From positions 2,356,001-2,420,000 of the forward strand of contig NZ_CP050154.1 in the NCBI RefSeq assembly GCF_011617705.1: a stretch of DNA of 64,000 bases. The letters run 5' to 3'. The notes under the pieces are model-generated. The model was not told where the DNA came from and ran no database searches. It was given only the letters and a program-made list of their open reading frames with translations. Positions 1 through 7,292 of the stretch are shown in pieces. Position 1 is the first letter of the stretch. Each line of letters opens with the position of its first letter. The DNA comes from Brevibacterium limosum (GTDB lineage: Bacteria > Actinomycetota > Actinomycetes > Actinomycetales > Brevibacteriaceae). Made by a program: the position numbers and the translations under genes.

Positions 1-177
1 CTACTTAAACTTCTGCTGCGGCTTGTAATTAAAGATGGACTCTCCAGGGCGGTACTGCTCACCAGCCGTCTCCCGCTCGCGCCGCTCGTCTTTGCGCGAC
101 CAGCGCATGCCGATGCGTACACCCTGGGCAATGACGAGGATGAGGATCAGGAGGCTGATTGCCCAGAGAATCAGCAT
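1..177 (-). CDS. Small single-pass membrane protein, function unknown (58 aa)
   Basis: An open frame of 58 codons reads leftward and ends at a TAG formed by the first three bases of the window, so it is complete. The ATG is preceded by a purine-rich GGGGAA about a dozen bases upstream, and no other start codon is in frame. The protein starts with MLILWAISLLILILVIAQG, a clear hydrophobic helix. After it comes a charged, arginine/glutamate-rich cytoplasmic-type tail ending in QQKFK. It lies just downstream of the lipoprotein gene on the same strand, 57 bp away, so the two may be cotranscribed. I do not recognise a family. It is too small for most gene callers, but the helix-plus-charged-tail pattern supports a real gene. 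Confidence 0.5.
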   Translation of the reverse strand: MLILWAISLLILILVIAQGVRIGMRWSRKDERRERETAGEQYRPGESIFNYKPQQKFK

Positions 178-234
178 TCCGAAGAATGTTCCCCTTTTTG
201 GTGTTCTCCTAAGTAGTGGGTGCTGACGGTTGAA

Positions 235-765
235 CTACATGTAGGGATCCCAGGCGTCATACTTCCCCTGCAGATCCTCCATTGCCATTTCGAAGTCCAT
301 GACTTTGCTGACGCAGTCGTCGCTTGTCGAACAATTTTCAGGTATCGCTTCTCCAGCTTCGGAGGCCGCCGCGGCCGCGTCCTCGGTCGATTGCCAGATG
401 ATCGCGATGGACTCTGGCGGGTCACCGAGGTACACGAGTGAGTCTTCATTGGTGGCGGAGTCGAGTTCCAGCCGCTTGGTCTCGGCAATGAGACCGCCGC
501 TTATTAGGCTGAGTTCACAGGCCATGATGTCTGTTCCATCCGCTACCCCCATGGGACTGCAGTAGTTTTCGTCCCACGTCTCGAGCCAGTCATCAACATC
601 TCTGCGACCCTCTGCGATGATGGACGCGAATTCCTCAGCTGCGGGGCCAGTCGCTTCCGCCTCTGCCGCGGCCGGTGCCGCGGCTTCAGAGGTCTCTTCT
701 GCAGCGGAGCACCCGGTGATGAGGAACGAAGTAGCCACAATGGTGGCAAGGAGTTTCTTGGGCAT
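235..765 (-). CDS. Putative secreted lipoprotein, function unknown
   Basis: The 176-residue product begins MPKKLLATIVATSFLITGC, a lipoprotein signal peptide with lipobox LITGC, so Cys19 is the likely lipidated residue and the mature protein is tethered outside the membrane. An Ala/Glu/Thr-rich linker (about residues 20-45) is followed by an acidic domain. That domain has four further cysteines in two pairs (EENYC-type and IMAC around residues 68-82, ENCSTSDDC around 143-149), which may form disulfides. It resembles no family I can name. The start codon is preceded by TATGAT six bases upstream, which suggests a leaderless transcript. It shares its strand with the small membrane protein downstream. 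Confidence 0.75.
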   Translation of the reverse strand: MPKKLLATIVATSFLITGCSAAEETSEAAAPAAAEAEATGPAAEEFASIIAEGRRDVDDWLETWDENYCSPMGVADGTDIMACELSLISGGLIAETKRLELDSATNEDSLVYLGDPPESIAIIWQSTEDAAAAASEAGEAIPENCSTSDDCVSKVMDFEMAMEDLQGKYDAWDPYM

Positions 766-771
766 GCTTGG

Positions 772-777
772 ATCATA
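772..777 (-). promoter_or_regulatory. -10 element of the lipoprotein gene, leaderless type
   Basis: On the minus strand TATGAT is followed by six bases and then the ATG at 765. A start point 6-7 nt after this hexamer coincides with the start codon. No Shine-Dalgarno sequence is present. Confidence 0.45.
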
Positions 778-1198
778 GGTTGTTTATCGTTCAAGTACAT
801 AGCCACTACCGACTTAGTATCCAATTCGTTATGAGTGTGTCCTGCATCATCCGACAAGTATGTCGATAAGTGCTCAGCTACAATTCTCGAACCATGCTCG
901 AGTCACAACCGAGAAGAGGAGCACGAGTTTGACTTGGGCAACTCTCAACTGGCGAACTGAAACTCTCGCTGACCAGCATCGGGTACCACTCAGAACAAGC
1001 GGCCTGACAACCAAGCCAACTCCTCAACAATGGAAGATGGCTCAGCTCAACTCGCCCCACACTTACCCATCTTTTTCAATGGAACCCCACGGAAACTCGT
1101 GACAACTACAGGAACTTCTCCTTCGTCGAGTTCCGCGATTTCTAGGGCCAGAAGGCACCCCACGATAACTCCCGAAAACCATGACTCCACATCGATTC
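778..1198. other. Gene-poor stretch, no supported coding region
   Basis: This 420-bp stretch is less GC-rich than the rest of the window, and I see no frame with recognisable protein character on either strand. It holds a small inverted repeat CGACA-agta-TGTCG at 852-865, in the promoter-distal upstream region of the lipoprotein gene. I can assign no function to it. Confidence 0.4.
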
Positions 1199-1201
1199 AG
1201 T

Positions 1202-1229
1202 GTGGGTTCGAGTCCCGTTGGGGCGACCA
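1202..1229 (+). other. tRNA 3'-end-like remnant (T-arm, acceptor strand, CCA)
   Basis: GTGGG-TTCGAGT-CCCGT forms a T-arm with two wobble pairs and a canonical TTCGA loop. Next come a seven-base acceptor strand TGGGGCG, a discriminator A and an encoded CCA ending at 1229. No matching anticodon or D arm is found in the preceding 60 bases, so it is not a complete tRNA gene. The tail of a tyrosine recombinase lies 90 bp downstream. That pairing is typical of an attachment site left by an integrated element. Confidence 0.4.
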
Positions 1230-1319
1230 AGAAAATCGACTCTGACTTTGGGCAATGGTTTCGGTAATCATGGCTCGTTCGCAATGAAGAGTCGAATAGT
1301 CAACGAAGACTCAACTTTT

Positions 1320-1538
1320 TCATTTCCTGCCGATCTGATCGAATTTCTCCGACATGTCCGGAGCCACAGCGGCGTTCTTTAGGTAGTGGTATGACGAAAT
1401 CGCTGTGCCCGACCGCCCGAGAACCACTGCGGCAACTCCGAGCGTGTCCTCAGTGTCCATGAACGACGCCGCAGCCTTCCGGAAGGCGTGCGGCGAGAGC
1501 CCGCCATAGTCTTGAGCGCATCGCGCAGGGGCCGGCAT
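1320..1538 (-). pseudogene. Truncated tyrosine recombinase (C-terminal fragment)
   Basis: This 72-residue fragment carries the end of a phage-type integrase catalytic domain. HAFRK matches the HxxR box. It is followed by the usual helix (AASFMDTEDTLGVAAVVLGRSG), where the second histidine of the LGH motif is replaced by R, and then by ISSYHYL, containing the nucleophilic-tyrosine region. The N-terminal and core-binding parts are missing: a TAA stops this frame directly upstream. The fragment ends facing the tRNA-like remnant at 1202-1229, the arrangement expected of an integrase beside its attP. It is presumably inactive and a relic of an element older than the one carrying the intact integrase at 12-13 kb. 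Confidence 0.6.
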
Positions 1539-1685
1539 CAGTTGTTAGGCCCCTTTCACATGCCTTTGCCAGACGGGAACACGGCGTCGGTCTCAGTTGG
1601 GACGGCCTGGACATTTCTACGGAGCAATACATCAACGACGAATGGGGCCCTACAGGGATCCAAAACCCAGGCCTCGACTCGGCAT

Positions 1686-1898
1686 GAGTGGAAGATCACT
1701 GCGTACCTGGATCAACTCCGTCGCCTCGAGGTCTTCTACAAACAACCTGGTCACATCAACGTGCCGCAGCTGATTAGTACTGACGAGTGGCCAGGGGCCG
1801 GGCGATGTTTTGCCCGTATTCGCTCACTGCGACGTGCGGGAGCACTCCCCCAGGCAATCGTCGATTCAGCGGAGAAAATGAGCATCATCTGGATCCCT
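1686..1898 (+). pseudogene. Helicase-associated (HA) domain fragment
   Basis: The frame encodes a stretch with the signature of one helicase-associated domain (Pfam Helicase_assoc type): a starting W, LDQLRRLEVFYKQPGHINVPQ, then FARIRSLRRAGALPQ and closing IIWIPG. Family members typically read W...LR.F...HGHxNVPQ...R..RR.G.L......G..W. These domains normally occur in tandem at the C-terminus of large restriction-like or phage-defence helicases. Here only one copy survives, with no helicase motor. The frame stays open from 1488 to 2120, but the sequence on both sides does not look like protein. I read it as debris of a lost helicase gene in a decayed mobile region. Confidence 0.45.
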
Positions 1899-2149
1899 GG
1901 TCAAGGTTCGCTACGAAAAATGAGCCCAGAGTTGGGATCGACGCTTCACACGCCGTCAGCCACGACCGCTTTTCCACGCGTACATCCCCGACATGCAATC
2001 GCCCCGTCAGCCACGCAGGGGCTTTCTATGTCTCGCTTGTCCGCGTACACCGTCCTTAAGCGCGCTAGCGCTGTCAGACGTGCGGGTCCGCTCCCATTCA
2101 GCAGTCAAAGCCGGCGCTGATGGCAGCGAATCAGGACTCTTCGGTATGT

Positions 2150-3601
2150 TTAGTGAGAGCCATCGCTACCAAACTCCTCCATACTGCGTTTGATCGCGGC
2201 CTTCTCACGCACGGTCGAAGGTCGAACACGGGCAAGTATGAAATAGAACAGTCCCGAAACCAGCAGTCCGACCGCGAACGACATGTCGGCCCCATCAATT
2301 TTCGCAGCGATCGGGCCGGTATAGAACGAGAGTGAGAAGAACGGGATCATGGCGACGAACCCAGCAACGTAGGCCGTGAGTCCTTTCCATGCCCATCGTC
2401 CGTAGACGCCACCGCCATTGACGATATCGGTTAGTGCGTATCGACCACGACGGACGAGATAGTAGTCCACGAGGTTGACGGCAGTCCACGGAATGAGGAA
2501 GTACAACATGAGCCCGACGAAACTGTTAAAGCTGTCGAGGTAGTCATCGGGTATCGCAAGGGCGATCACAAGCGAGACGAAGCCTACGATGACCAAAGAC
2601 ACGACTCGCAGACGAACCGTTGGCCTCATCGGTCTAAATCCGTCAATCGCGCTTGCGCCGGTAAGCATCGCACCATAGGCATTGACACCCATAATCGAGA
2701 CCAATGCGAGCGAAGAGACCAAAACTGCGACTGTTCCGAATCCCGGGAAGATCAAGTCACCGACGTCGCGGAGCGTGGAGATCGGATCGGCTGCAGGGAT
2801 ATACGTTGCTAGCAGCGCTCCCAAAGACATCAGCCACACTGCTGACAGTCCGGCACCGGCGTAGACAGAGCCGATGAGTTTCGGGGCCGAGGACTTCGGC
2901 GGCAGGTAGCGGGTGTAGTCAGAGACGTAAACAGAGTAGCTGATGTTGTATCCGGCTGAGAGCGAGAATTGAACCAGGAACCCTGCTGCAGTCCAACCGG
3001 CGGTATTTACCGCGGCATCAGGGTCGATTGTCGCGTTCGGGTAGTGGATGAATGCGAATATGGTGATCACGACGAACACGGCGATGAGGATGCAGGTCAT
3101 CCATCGTTGGATCAGGTGAAGCAAGTCGTGACCGATGACGGCGATGATGATCGATACGGCGATTATGACGGGATACCAGAACCACGTCGCCTCGGGAAAG
3201 ATTCCGATGCCCTGTGCGACGAGGATGGTGTCGAAGACAAGGAACCCGACGTAAACGAAGACGGTCGCGACGAATGGCAGCAATACTCCACGGCTGCCGA
3301 ACTGTGCTCGAGATTGGATCATCTGGGCTAGCCCCATCGTCGGCCCTTGGTTGGCGTGAAAGGCCATGAAGAAAGTGCCGAATCCCACGCCGAGCACGAC
3401 CGCTAGGATTGAGAAGCCCAGACTCAGCCCTATCGTGGGACCGGTGAATCCCACGACGAGGGTTGTCAGGACGAAGTTGCCGGCGAACCAGAACGGGCCT
3501 TGGTGCCAGACCTTTCCGTGTCGTTCAGATAGAGGGACTACATCGATCGATCTCGATTCAATGACCGAGTCGGGACTGTCGGGTGATAGCTGTGATGACA
3601 T
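2150..3601 (-). CDS. NCS1-family nucleobase/hydantoin-type permease
   Basis: A protein of 483 residues with about twelve hydrophobic segments. It belongs to the nucleobase:cation symporter-1 family (cytosine, purine, allantoin or hydantoin carriers). The first helix region contains the typical WF-GNF element (residues about 37-45), followed by GPTIGLS, and AQGIGIFPEATWFW occurs after the third helix. I chose the ATG at 3601 because GGAG sits 8 nt upstream; a TTG four codons earlier lacks such a site. It lies 25 bp downstream of the nitrilase-family gene, so both form one operon. The probable role is proton- or sodium-driven uptake of the substrate that the neighbouring amidase hydrolyses; the substrate cannot be named from sequence. 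Confidence 0.85.
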   Translation of the reverse strand: MSSQLSPDSPDSVIESRSIDVVPLSERHGKVWHQGPFWFAGNFVLTTLVVGFTGPTIGLSLGFSILAVVLGVGFGTFFMAFHANQGPTMGLAQMIQSRAQFGSRGVLLPFVATVFVYVGFLVFDTILVAQGIGIFPEATWFWYPVIIAVSIIIAVIGHDLLHLIQRWMTCILIAVFVVITIFAFIHYPNATIDPDAAVNTAGWTAAGFLVQFSLSAGYNISYSVYVSDYTRYLPPKSSAPKLIGSVYAGAGLSAVWLMSLGALLATYIPAADPISTLRDVGDLIFPGFGTVAVLVSSLALVSIMGVNAYGAMLTGASAIDGFRPMRPTVRLRVVSLVIVGFVSLVIALAIPDDYLDSFNSFVGLMLYFLIPWTAVNLVDYYLVRRGRYALTDIVNGGGVYGRWAWKGLTAYVAGFVAMIPFFSLSFYTGPIAAKIDGADMSFAVGLLVSGLFYFILARVRPSTVREKAAIKRSMEEFGSDGSH

Positions 3602-3626
3602 CGTCGTCTCCAATCGTCAGCGCCAG

Positions 3627-4502
3627 TCAGCACTGTGTTTGTTCGGTGCCTTCGTGCTGGGCTGGTCGAGTTGCGGATCGCTCCAGTGCGGCGTACAGGT
3701 CGGTTCTACGATCGGCAAAGACGTCGCTGAACTCAGAAACTTTTTTGTCACGACTCTCGTTCAGATCGATGTCGGCGATGATCCTTTCGGACTGGCCTGC
3801 GTCAGGGTCGGCCATAGCCCTCGGCCATCCATTCGCGTCAACGATTACCGATGCGGATGTCCAGTGGATGCCTCGCTCGACTCCCGCGCGGTCGCATGCA
3901 GCGATAGCTACACGGTTTATTGAGGCTTGCGCTTGGGTGCGCACAACTTCGCCTGGCCTCTCCCCAGCCGGCCGCGGCACTGTAGGCCAGTTGACCGGGG
4001 CGCAAATCACATCTGCTCCAGCTAGGGCTGCGATCCGGATCCATTCTGGGAATTCCAGGTCGTAGCAGATGACGACGCCGATACTGCCGTATTCCGTCTC
4101 TATGACTGGCGGACCCGCGTCGCCAGGGGTGAAGAGTGCTCGTTCGGCGTCCCAAAGGTGGGCTTTGCGATAGATCACTGGGTCTAGTCCCGGTGCGAGG
4201 AGGGCCGCGCTGTTGTAGGGCTTGCTGTGATGGCTTGCTTCGCAGAAGCCAGCGACGATTATGACATTGAGCTCCTCGGCGGCCCGTTTCCAGCTGGACA
4301 CTGCGTATCCGTCCGGGGCTTCTGCCGCTTTGCTGGCTTCAGTCGCGTCTGTGAATGCGTAGCCGGAGCTGGTCAACTCAGGAAGAACGACGATCCGAGC
4401 TCCCTTGTCGACAGCCCAGTGGACTTGCTTGATGCTCTCTTCGACGTTCGCCCGGACTTGACCGATGTGTGGGGCGAATTGGCAACACGCAATCTTTGTC
4501 AT
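3627..4502 (-). CDS. Carbon-nitrogen hydrolase (nitrilase superfamily amidase)
   Basis: A 291-residue cytoplasmic hydrolase with the full catalytic triad of the superfamily: Glu in LPELTSSGY (about residue 43), Lys in YRKAHLWD (about 112) and Cys in VICYDLEFPEW (about 146). This layout is typical of predicted amidohydrolases acting on small amides, carbamoyl or ureido compounds. Such enzymes cleave C-N bonds and release ammonia or an amine. The gene is first in an operon with an NCS1 permease and divergent from a double-domain Lrp/AsnC regulator, so together they look like an uptake-and-hydrolysis cassette. A ureide or pyrimidine breakdown product is a reasonable substrate guess because of the NCS1 partner, but this is inference. 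The start lacks a ribosome site and has TACGCT 7 nt upstream. Confidence 0.88.
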   Translation of the reverse strand: MTKIACCQFAPHIGQVRANVEESIKQVHWAVDKGARIVVLPELTSSGYAFTDATEASKAAEAPDGYAVSSWKRAAEELNVIIVAGFCEASHHSKPYNSAALLAPGLDPVIYRKAHLWDAERALFTPGDAGPPVIETEYGSIGVVICYDLEFPEWIRIAALAGADVICAPVNWPTVPRPAGERPGEVVRTQAQASINRVAIAACDRAGVERGIHWTSASVIVDANGWPRAMADPDAGQSERIIADIDLNESRDKKVSEFSDVFADRRTDLYAALERSATRPAQHEGTEQTQC

Positions 4503-4509
4503 GTCAGTG

Positions 4510-4515
4510 AGCGTA
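4510..4515 (-). promoter_or_regulatory. Probable -10 of the nitrilase-NCS1 operon
   Basis: TACGCT on the minus strand lies seven bases before the ATG at 4502, and no Shine-Dalgarno sequence intervenes. This fits a leaderless transcript. Confidence 0.35.
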
Positions 4516-4624
4516 GTGACTCAGACCTCATAGTCCTACCCAATCACGACGCCACTTTCCCTCCGAGTGCACGATTGAGATACCAGGTCGATCTTTTGCG
4601 ACTCGACAATGCCTTGATGCGCAT

Positions 4625-4638
4625 ATTTGTGCGAAAAT
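4625..4638. promoter_or_regulatory. ATTT-N6-AAAT dyad, possible Lrp/AsnC operator
   Basis: A short dyad ATTT gtgcga AAAT sits in the intergenic region between the nitrilase operon and the Lrp-like regulator, 35 bp before the regulator start. Lrp/AsnC proteins commonly bind AT-rich dyads of this size in their own promoters. The match is short, so this is only a candidate. Confidence 0.25.
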
Positions 4639-4672
4639 GTATCTACAAGAAACTTGGGTTTTGGGAGAAAGC

Positions 4673-5602
4673 GTGGCGGGAAGCGTTTCCGAGCAGTCGC
4701 GTCGACGGGTGCTACAGGCACTTCGTGATGACGGACGGGCCAGCTTTGCTCAGATTGCCAAGTCGGTGGGAGTCCTGCGGCACCAGGTTGCGGCGATCGT
4801 TCAGTCGGCCGTCGCAGACGATGAACTGCATCTGACGGTATCGGTCAGCCCAGATCTCTTGGGGCTCGAACGGTTTGCATACATCCAGATCGCCGTAGTG
4901 GGTCCCGTTCAGCCAGTACGCGACGAGCTCATCTCGATGACGGAAACCACGTTCGTTGCCGATATTGCCGGTCAGTACTCGATCGATGCGGAAGTCAGGG
5001 TCGGCCCCGACCCTCACCTTCGACAGACCCTCGATACTATTCTCCAGATACCGGGTGTCAGTGACCTCCGGACCACGCACTATGAATCCATCGAGGTAAA
5101 CCGCTTCTCCCCATTTCACATCGCCAAAGCTCCCCTGACGGTCGACGAAGTCGACCGCTCGCTCATCATGCACTTGCGTAAGGATGCGCGAGCTTCCTAT
5201 CGAGAACTTGGCGAAGCCTCGGGCTTGTCACCGAGCGGAGCACGACTAAGATTCATACGTCTAGTCAGAAGCGGCACAATCAAAGTCGTCGGGATCCCAG
5301 TTCGCGTCGGCCAGCCCGAGTCACTCACTCTTGGGCTGGGTATCCGTGCTGGCGTGCCAGTCAACGAACTGTTGCCACGGCTCAAGGCGCTCGAACCTGA
5401 GTTTCTCGCCGTCGCTATTGGTGCCTATGACTTCATCGCAACGATCTCGGCCGATTCGACTCACGACCTCCTCGTAACTTTGGAACGTCTTCGCGGTACT
5501 CAAGGCCTGGCCGAGGTTGATTGCTGGGCAAACTTGAAGATTGCTAAAGAACAGTACGGAGGGAGCGACGGCCTCTCATCGGCTTCGTCTAGAGGCTTGT
5601 GA
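4673..5602 (+). CDS. Lrp/AsnC-family transcriptional regulator, duplicated architecture
   Basis: The protein of 309 residues is about twice the usual Lrp length and contains two AsnC-type units. The first HTH is RRRVLQALRDDGRASFAQIAKSVGV near the N-terminus. A ligand-binding RAM-like half follows, then a second HTH around VDRSLIMHLRKDARASYRELGEASGL and a second RAM-like half ending in a conserved DCW segment. Such two-unit regulators are common in actinobacteria and usually control an adjacent amino acid or amine pathway. I chose the GTG at 4673 because GGGAGAA lies five bases before it; an ATG 36 bp upstream has no ribosome site and would add residues without family character. The divergent nitrilase-NCS1 operon is the likely target. 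Confidence 0.82.
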   Translation: MAGSVSEQSRRRVLQALRDDGRASFAQIAKSVGVLRHQVAAIVQSAVADDELHLTVSVSPDLLGLERFAYIQIAVVGPVQPVRDELISMTETTFVADIAGQYSIDAEVRVGPDPHLRQTLDTILQIPGVSDLRTTHYESIEVNRFSPFHIAKAPLTVDEVDRSLIMHLRKDARASYRELGEASGLSPSGARLRFIRLVRSGTIKVVGIPVRVGQPESLTLGLGIRAGVPVNELLPRLKALEPEFLAVAIGAYDFIATISADSTHDLLVTLERLRGTQGLAEVDCWANLKIAKEQYGGSDGLSSASSRGL

Positions 5603-5697
5603 AGCGCCTTTTACGCAGCATGTTCATTCGGGACTGATGCAGGGTTAGGTGACATCTAGTCTGGCTTGTCTTACGGCAAGCCTGGAAGGATGGACCT

Positions 5698-6006
5698 ATG
5701 CCCCAGCCCTACCCGAAAGAGTTCCGCGATGACGTCGTCCGCGTCGCCTTGAACCGCGACGAGAAGACGACGATCGCCCAGATCGCCAAGGACTTCGGCG
5801 TCCACGAAGGCACTATTGCGAAATGGCTACGCCAAGCGGACATCGATGCCGGCAACAAGCCCGGAAAGACCACGGACGAGTCCGCCGAGCTGCGCGAGCT
5901 GCGACGGCGGACTCGCTTGCTGGAGCAGGAGAACGAGGTCCTGCGTCGGGCAGCCGCGTACCTGTCGCAGGCGAATCTGCCGTCAAAAGGCTCTACCCGC
6001 TCGTGA
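5698..6006 (+). CDS. IS3-family transposase OrfA
   Basis: A 102-residue OrfA. The N-terminal helix-turn-helix (YPKEFRDDVVRVAL ... IAQIAKDFGVHEGTIAKWLRQA) binds the inverted repeats. It is followed by the leucine-zipper region LRELRRRTRLLEQENEVLRRAAAYL, used for multimerisation. Near the 3' end the run AAAAGG at 5985-5990 is a typical slippery site for -1 ribosomal frameshifting. Slippage there would join OrfA to the OrfB frame to make the OrfAB transposase. The sequence is close to many actinobacterial IS3 elements from memory. Confidence 0.85.
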   Translation: MPQPYPKEFRDDVVRVALNRDEKTTIAQIAKDFGVHEGTIAKWLRQADIDAGNKPGKTTDESAELRELRRRTRLLEQENEVLRRAAAYLSQANLPSKGSTRS

Positions 6007-6891
6007 GAGAGCTCGCCGCCGACGGGATCCCCGTGGCGGTGTCGTGCCGGGTCTTGAAGCTCTCACGCCAGCCCTACTACCGATGGCTGGCCGCCCCTGT
6101 CCCTGAGGCCGAGGTGAATGAGGCGTATCGGGCCAACGCCTTGTTCGACGCCCATGCCGATGACCCGGAATTCGGGTACAGGTACCCTGGCTGATGAGGC
6201 CGAGACCGCCGGGTATCCGATGGCGGCACGCACTGCGTGGCGGCTGTGCTCGGCCAACTCGTGGTTCTCGGTCTTTGGCAAGGCCCGGGCCAAGAACGGT
6301 AAGCGGCCGGGCCCGGCCGTCCACGACGACCTGTGCGTCCTCACCGACGCCGATGGGCGCACCCGTCACGAGTTCCGAGCCGGTGGGCCAAATCAGCTGT
6401 GGTTGACCGATATAACGGAGCATCGCACCGATGAGGGCAAGCTGTACATGTGCGCGATCAAGGATGTCTACTCCTCGCGGATCGTCGGCTACTCCATCGG
6501 GGCCCGAATGAAGGCGCGTTTGGCTGTTGATGCCCTGGAGATGGCTGTGGCCCGTCGCGGTGGTGACGTGGCCGGATGCGTGACGCACTCGGATCGCGGT
6601 AGCCAATTCCGGTCGAAGAAATTCACCCGCGCATTGGAGCGCCATGGCATCGTCGGGTCAATGGGCCGCGTCGGCGCGGCTGGTGATAACGCGGCTATGG
6701 AGAGCTTCTTCGCCCTGGTACAGAAGAACGTTCTCGACCGTCGCCGGTGGGCGAGCCGAGAGCAGTTGAGAATCGCGATCGTGACGTGGATCGAGCGGAC
6801 ATATCACCGCCGTCGCCGACAAGCTCGGTTGGGTCGATTGACACCTGTCGAGTACGAAGCAATCATAGAGCCAGCTGCTCTCGCAGCATGA
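5985..6891 (+). pseudogene. IS3-family transposase OrfB, frameshifted
   Basis: After the slippery site the OrfB frame reads RLYPLVRELAADGIPVAVSCRVLKLSRQPYYRW and continues to PEFGYRY, where it hits a stop. The remainder follows in the +1-shifted frame as LADEAETAGYPMAARTAW, so one extra C in the CCC at 6185-6187 breaks the gene. The shifted part retains the whole DDE integrase core: D in LWLTDITEH, D in HSDRGSQF and E in NAAMESFF, plus the terminal RLGRLTPVEYE. Unless the extra base is a sequencing error, the element cannot make full-length transposase. Confidence 0.8.
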
Positions 6892-7087
6892 CACTCACGC
6901 TGTCACCCTTCTTTGCACCAGTCCCTTCCGACTCAACTGCTCGCTCGACGAGTAGAGGCTCTTCCCATGCGGCAATAGGGCCACCAGCCGACCATGAGTC
7001 CGTCAGGTTGAACACCAGAGCAATCTTGTACATCTTGACAAAAGCGATCATTCCCAGCGCCTTCGCGCGGACTAGTAACTCCGATAA
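6880..7087 (-). pseudogene. Possible gene remnant cut by the insertion sequence
   Basis: On the minus strand an open stretch reads LSELLVRAKALGMIAFVKMYKIALVF and then DSWSAGGPIAAWEEPLLVERAVESEG, running into the right end of the insertion sequence. It has the amino acid balance of a real protein end and differs from the surrounding frames, but I cannot name a family. A TAA lies just upstream in this frame, so at most a fragment remains. Treat this as a low-confidence remnant. Confidence 0.2.
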
Positions 7088-7292
7088 TGGTTAGTTCAAG
7101 GATGCCTTCGGTATATTGCTCGGTACGGCACCTTTCGACCACGATGGTCGGGAAGACGGACCCGGACAGCAGCGCGGGGACTCTGGCTCGGGCTCCGATG
7201 ATTCTCCCGCTCCAGGTCATAGTCCTAAGGCCGTTCTAGAGTTTCCGCGCATACTTAGATCAGAGAATCGAGTTTAGAGAGCAAACCATCTA
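7088..7292. other. Intergenic stretch, nothing recognised
   Basis: About 200 bp between the insertion-sequence flank and the end of the APC permease gene. I see no coding frame with family character, no strong hairpin and no RNA gene. Confidence 0.4.

Larger units (their letters stand above)
5648..6907 (+). mobile_element. IS3-family insertion sequence, inactivated
   Basis: About 1.26 kb, the normal IS3-family size, containing orfA and orfB in overlapping frames. The ends carry short inverted repeats: GGTGACA at 5648-5654 and its complement TGTCACC at 6901-6907, with weaker similarity inward. I could not identify a convincing target-site duplication. orfB carries a one-base insertion at 6185-6187, so the element is probably not autonomous. 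It lies between the two catabolic cassettes and may have cut a gene on its right side. Confidence 0.7.

Noticed and set aside
1130-1229. A complete tRNA gene ending in the CCA at 1229
   Set aside because: No D arm or anticodon arm is found in the preceding 60-90 bases. A CGCCCCA that could pair with the acceptor lies some 170 bases upstream, too far for a tRNA.
860-1284. Several short frames in the first accessory gap
   Set aside because: They are under 80 codons, overlap each other on both strands and show no protein character. The one at 1063-1284 partly translates the tRNA-like remnant.
3627-4502. Assigning a specific substrate such as beta-ureidopropionate to the nitrilase-family enzyme
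   Set aside because: The triad identifies the superfamily only. The NCS1 neighbour is suggestive but does not define the substrate.
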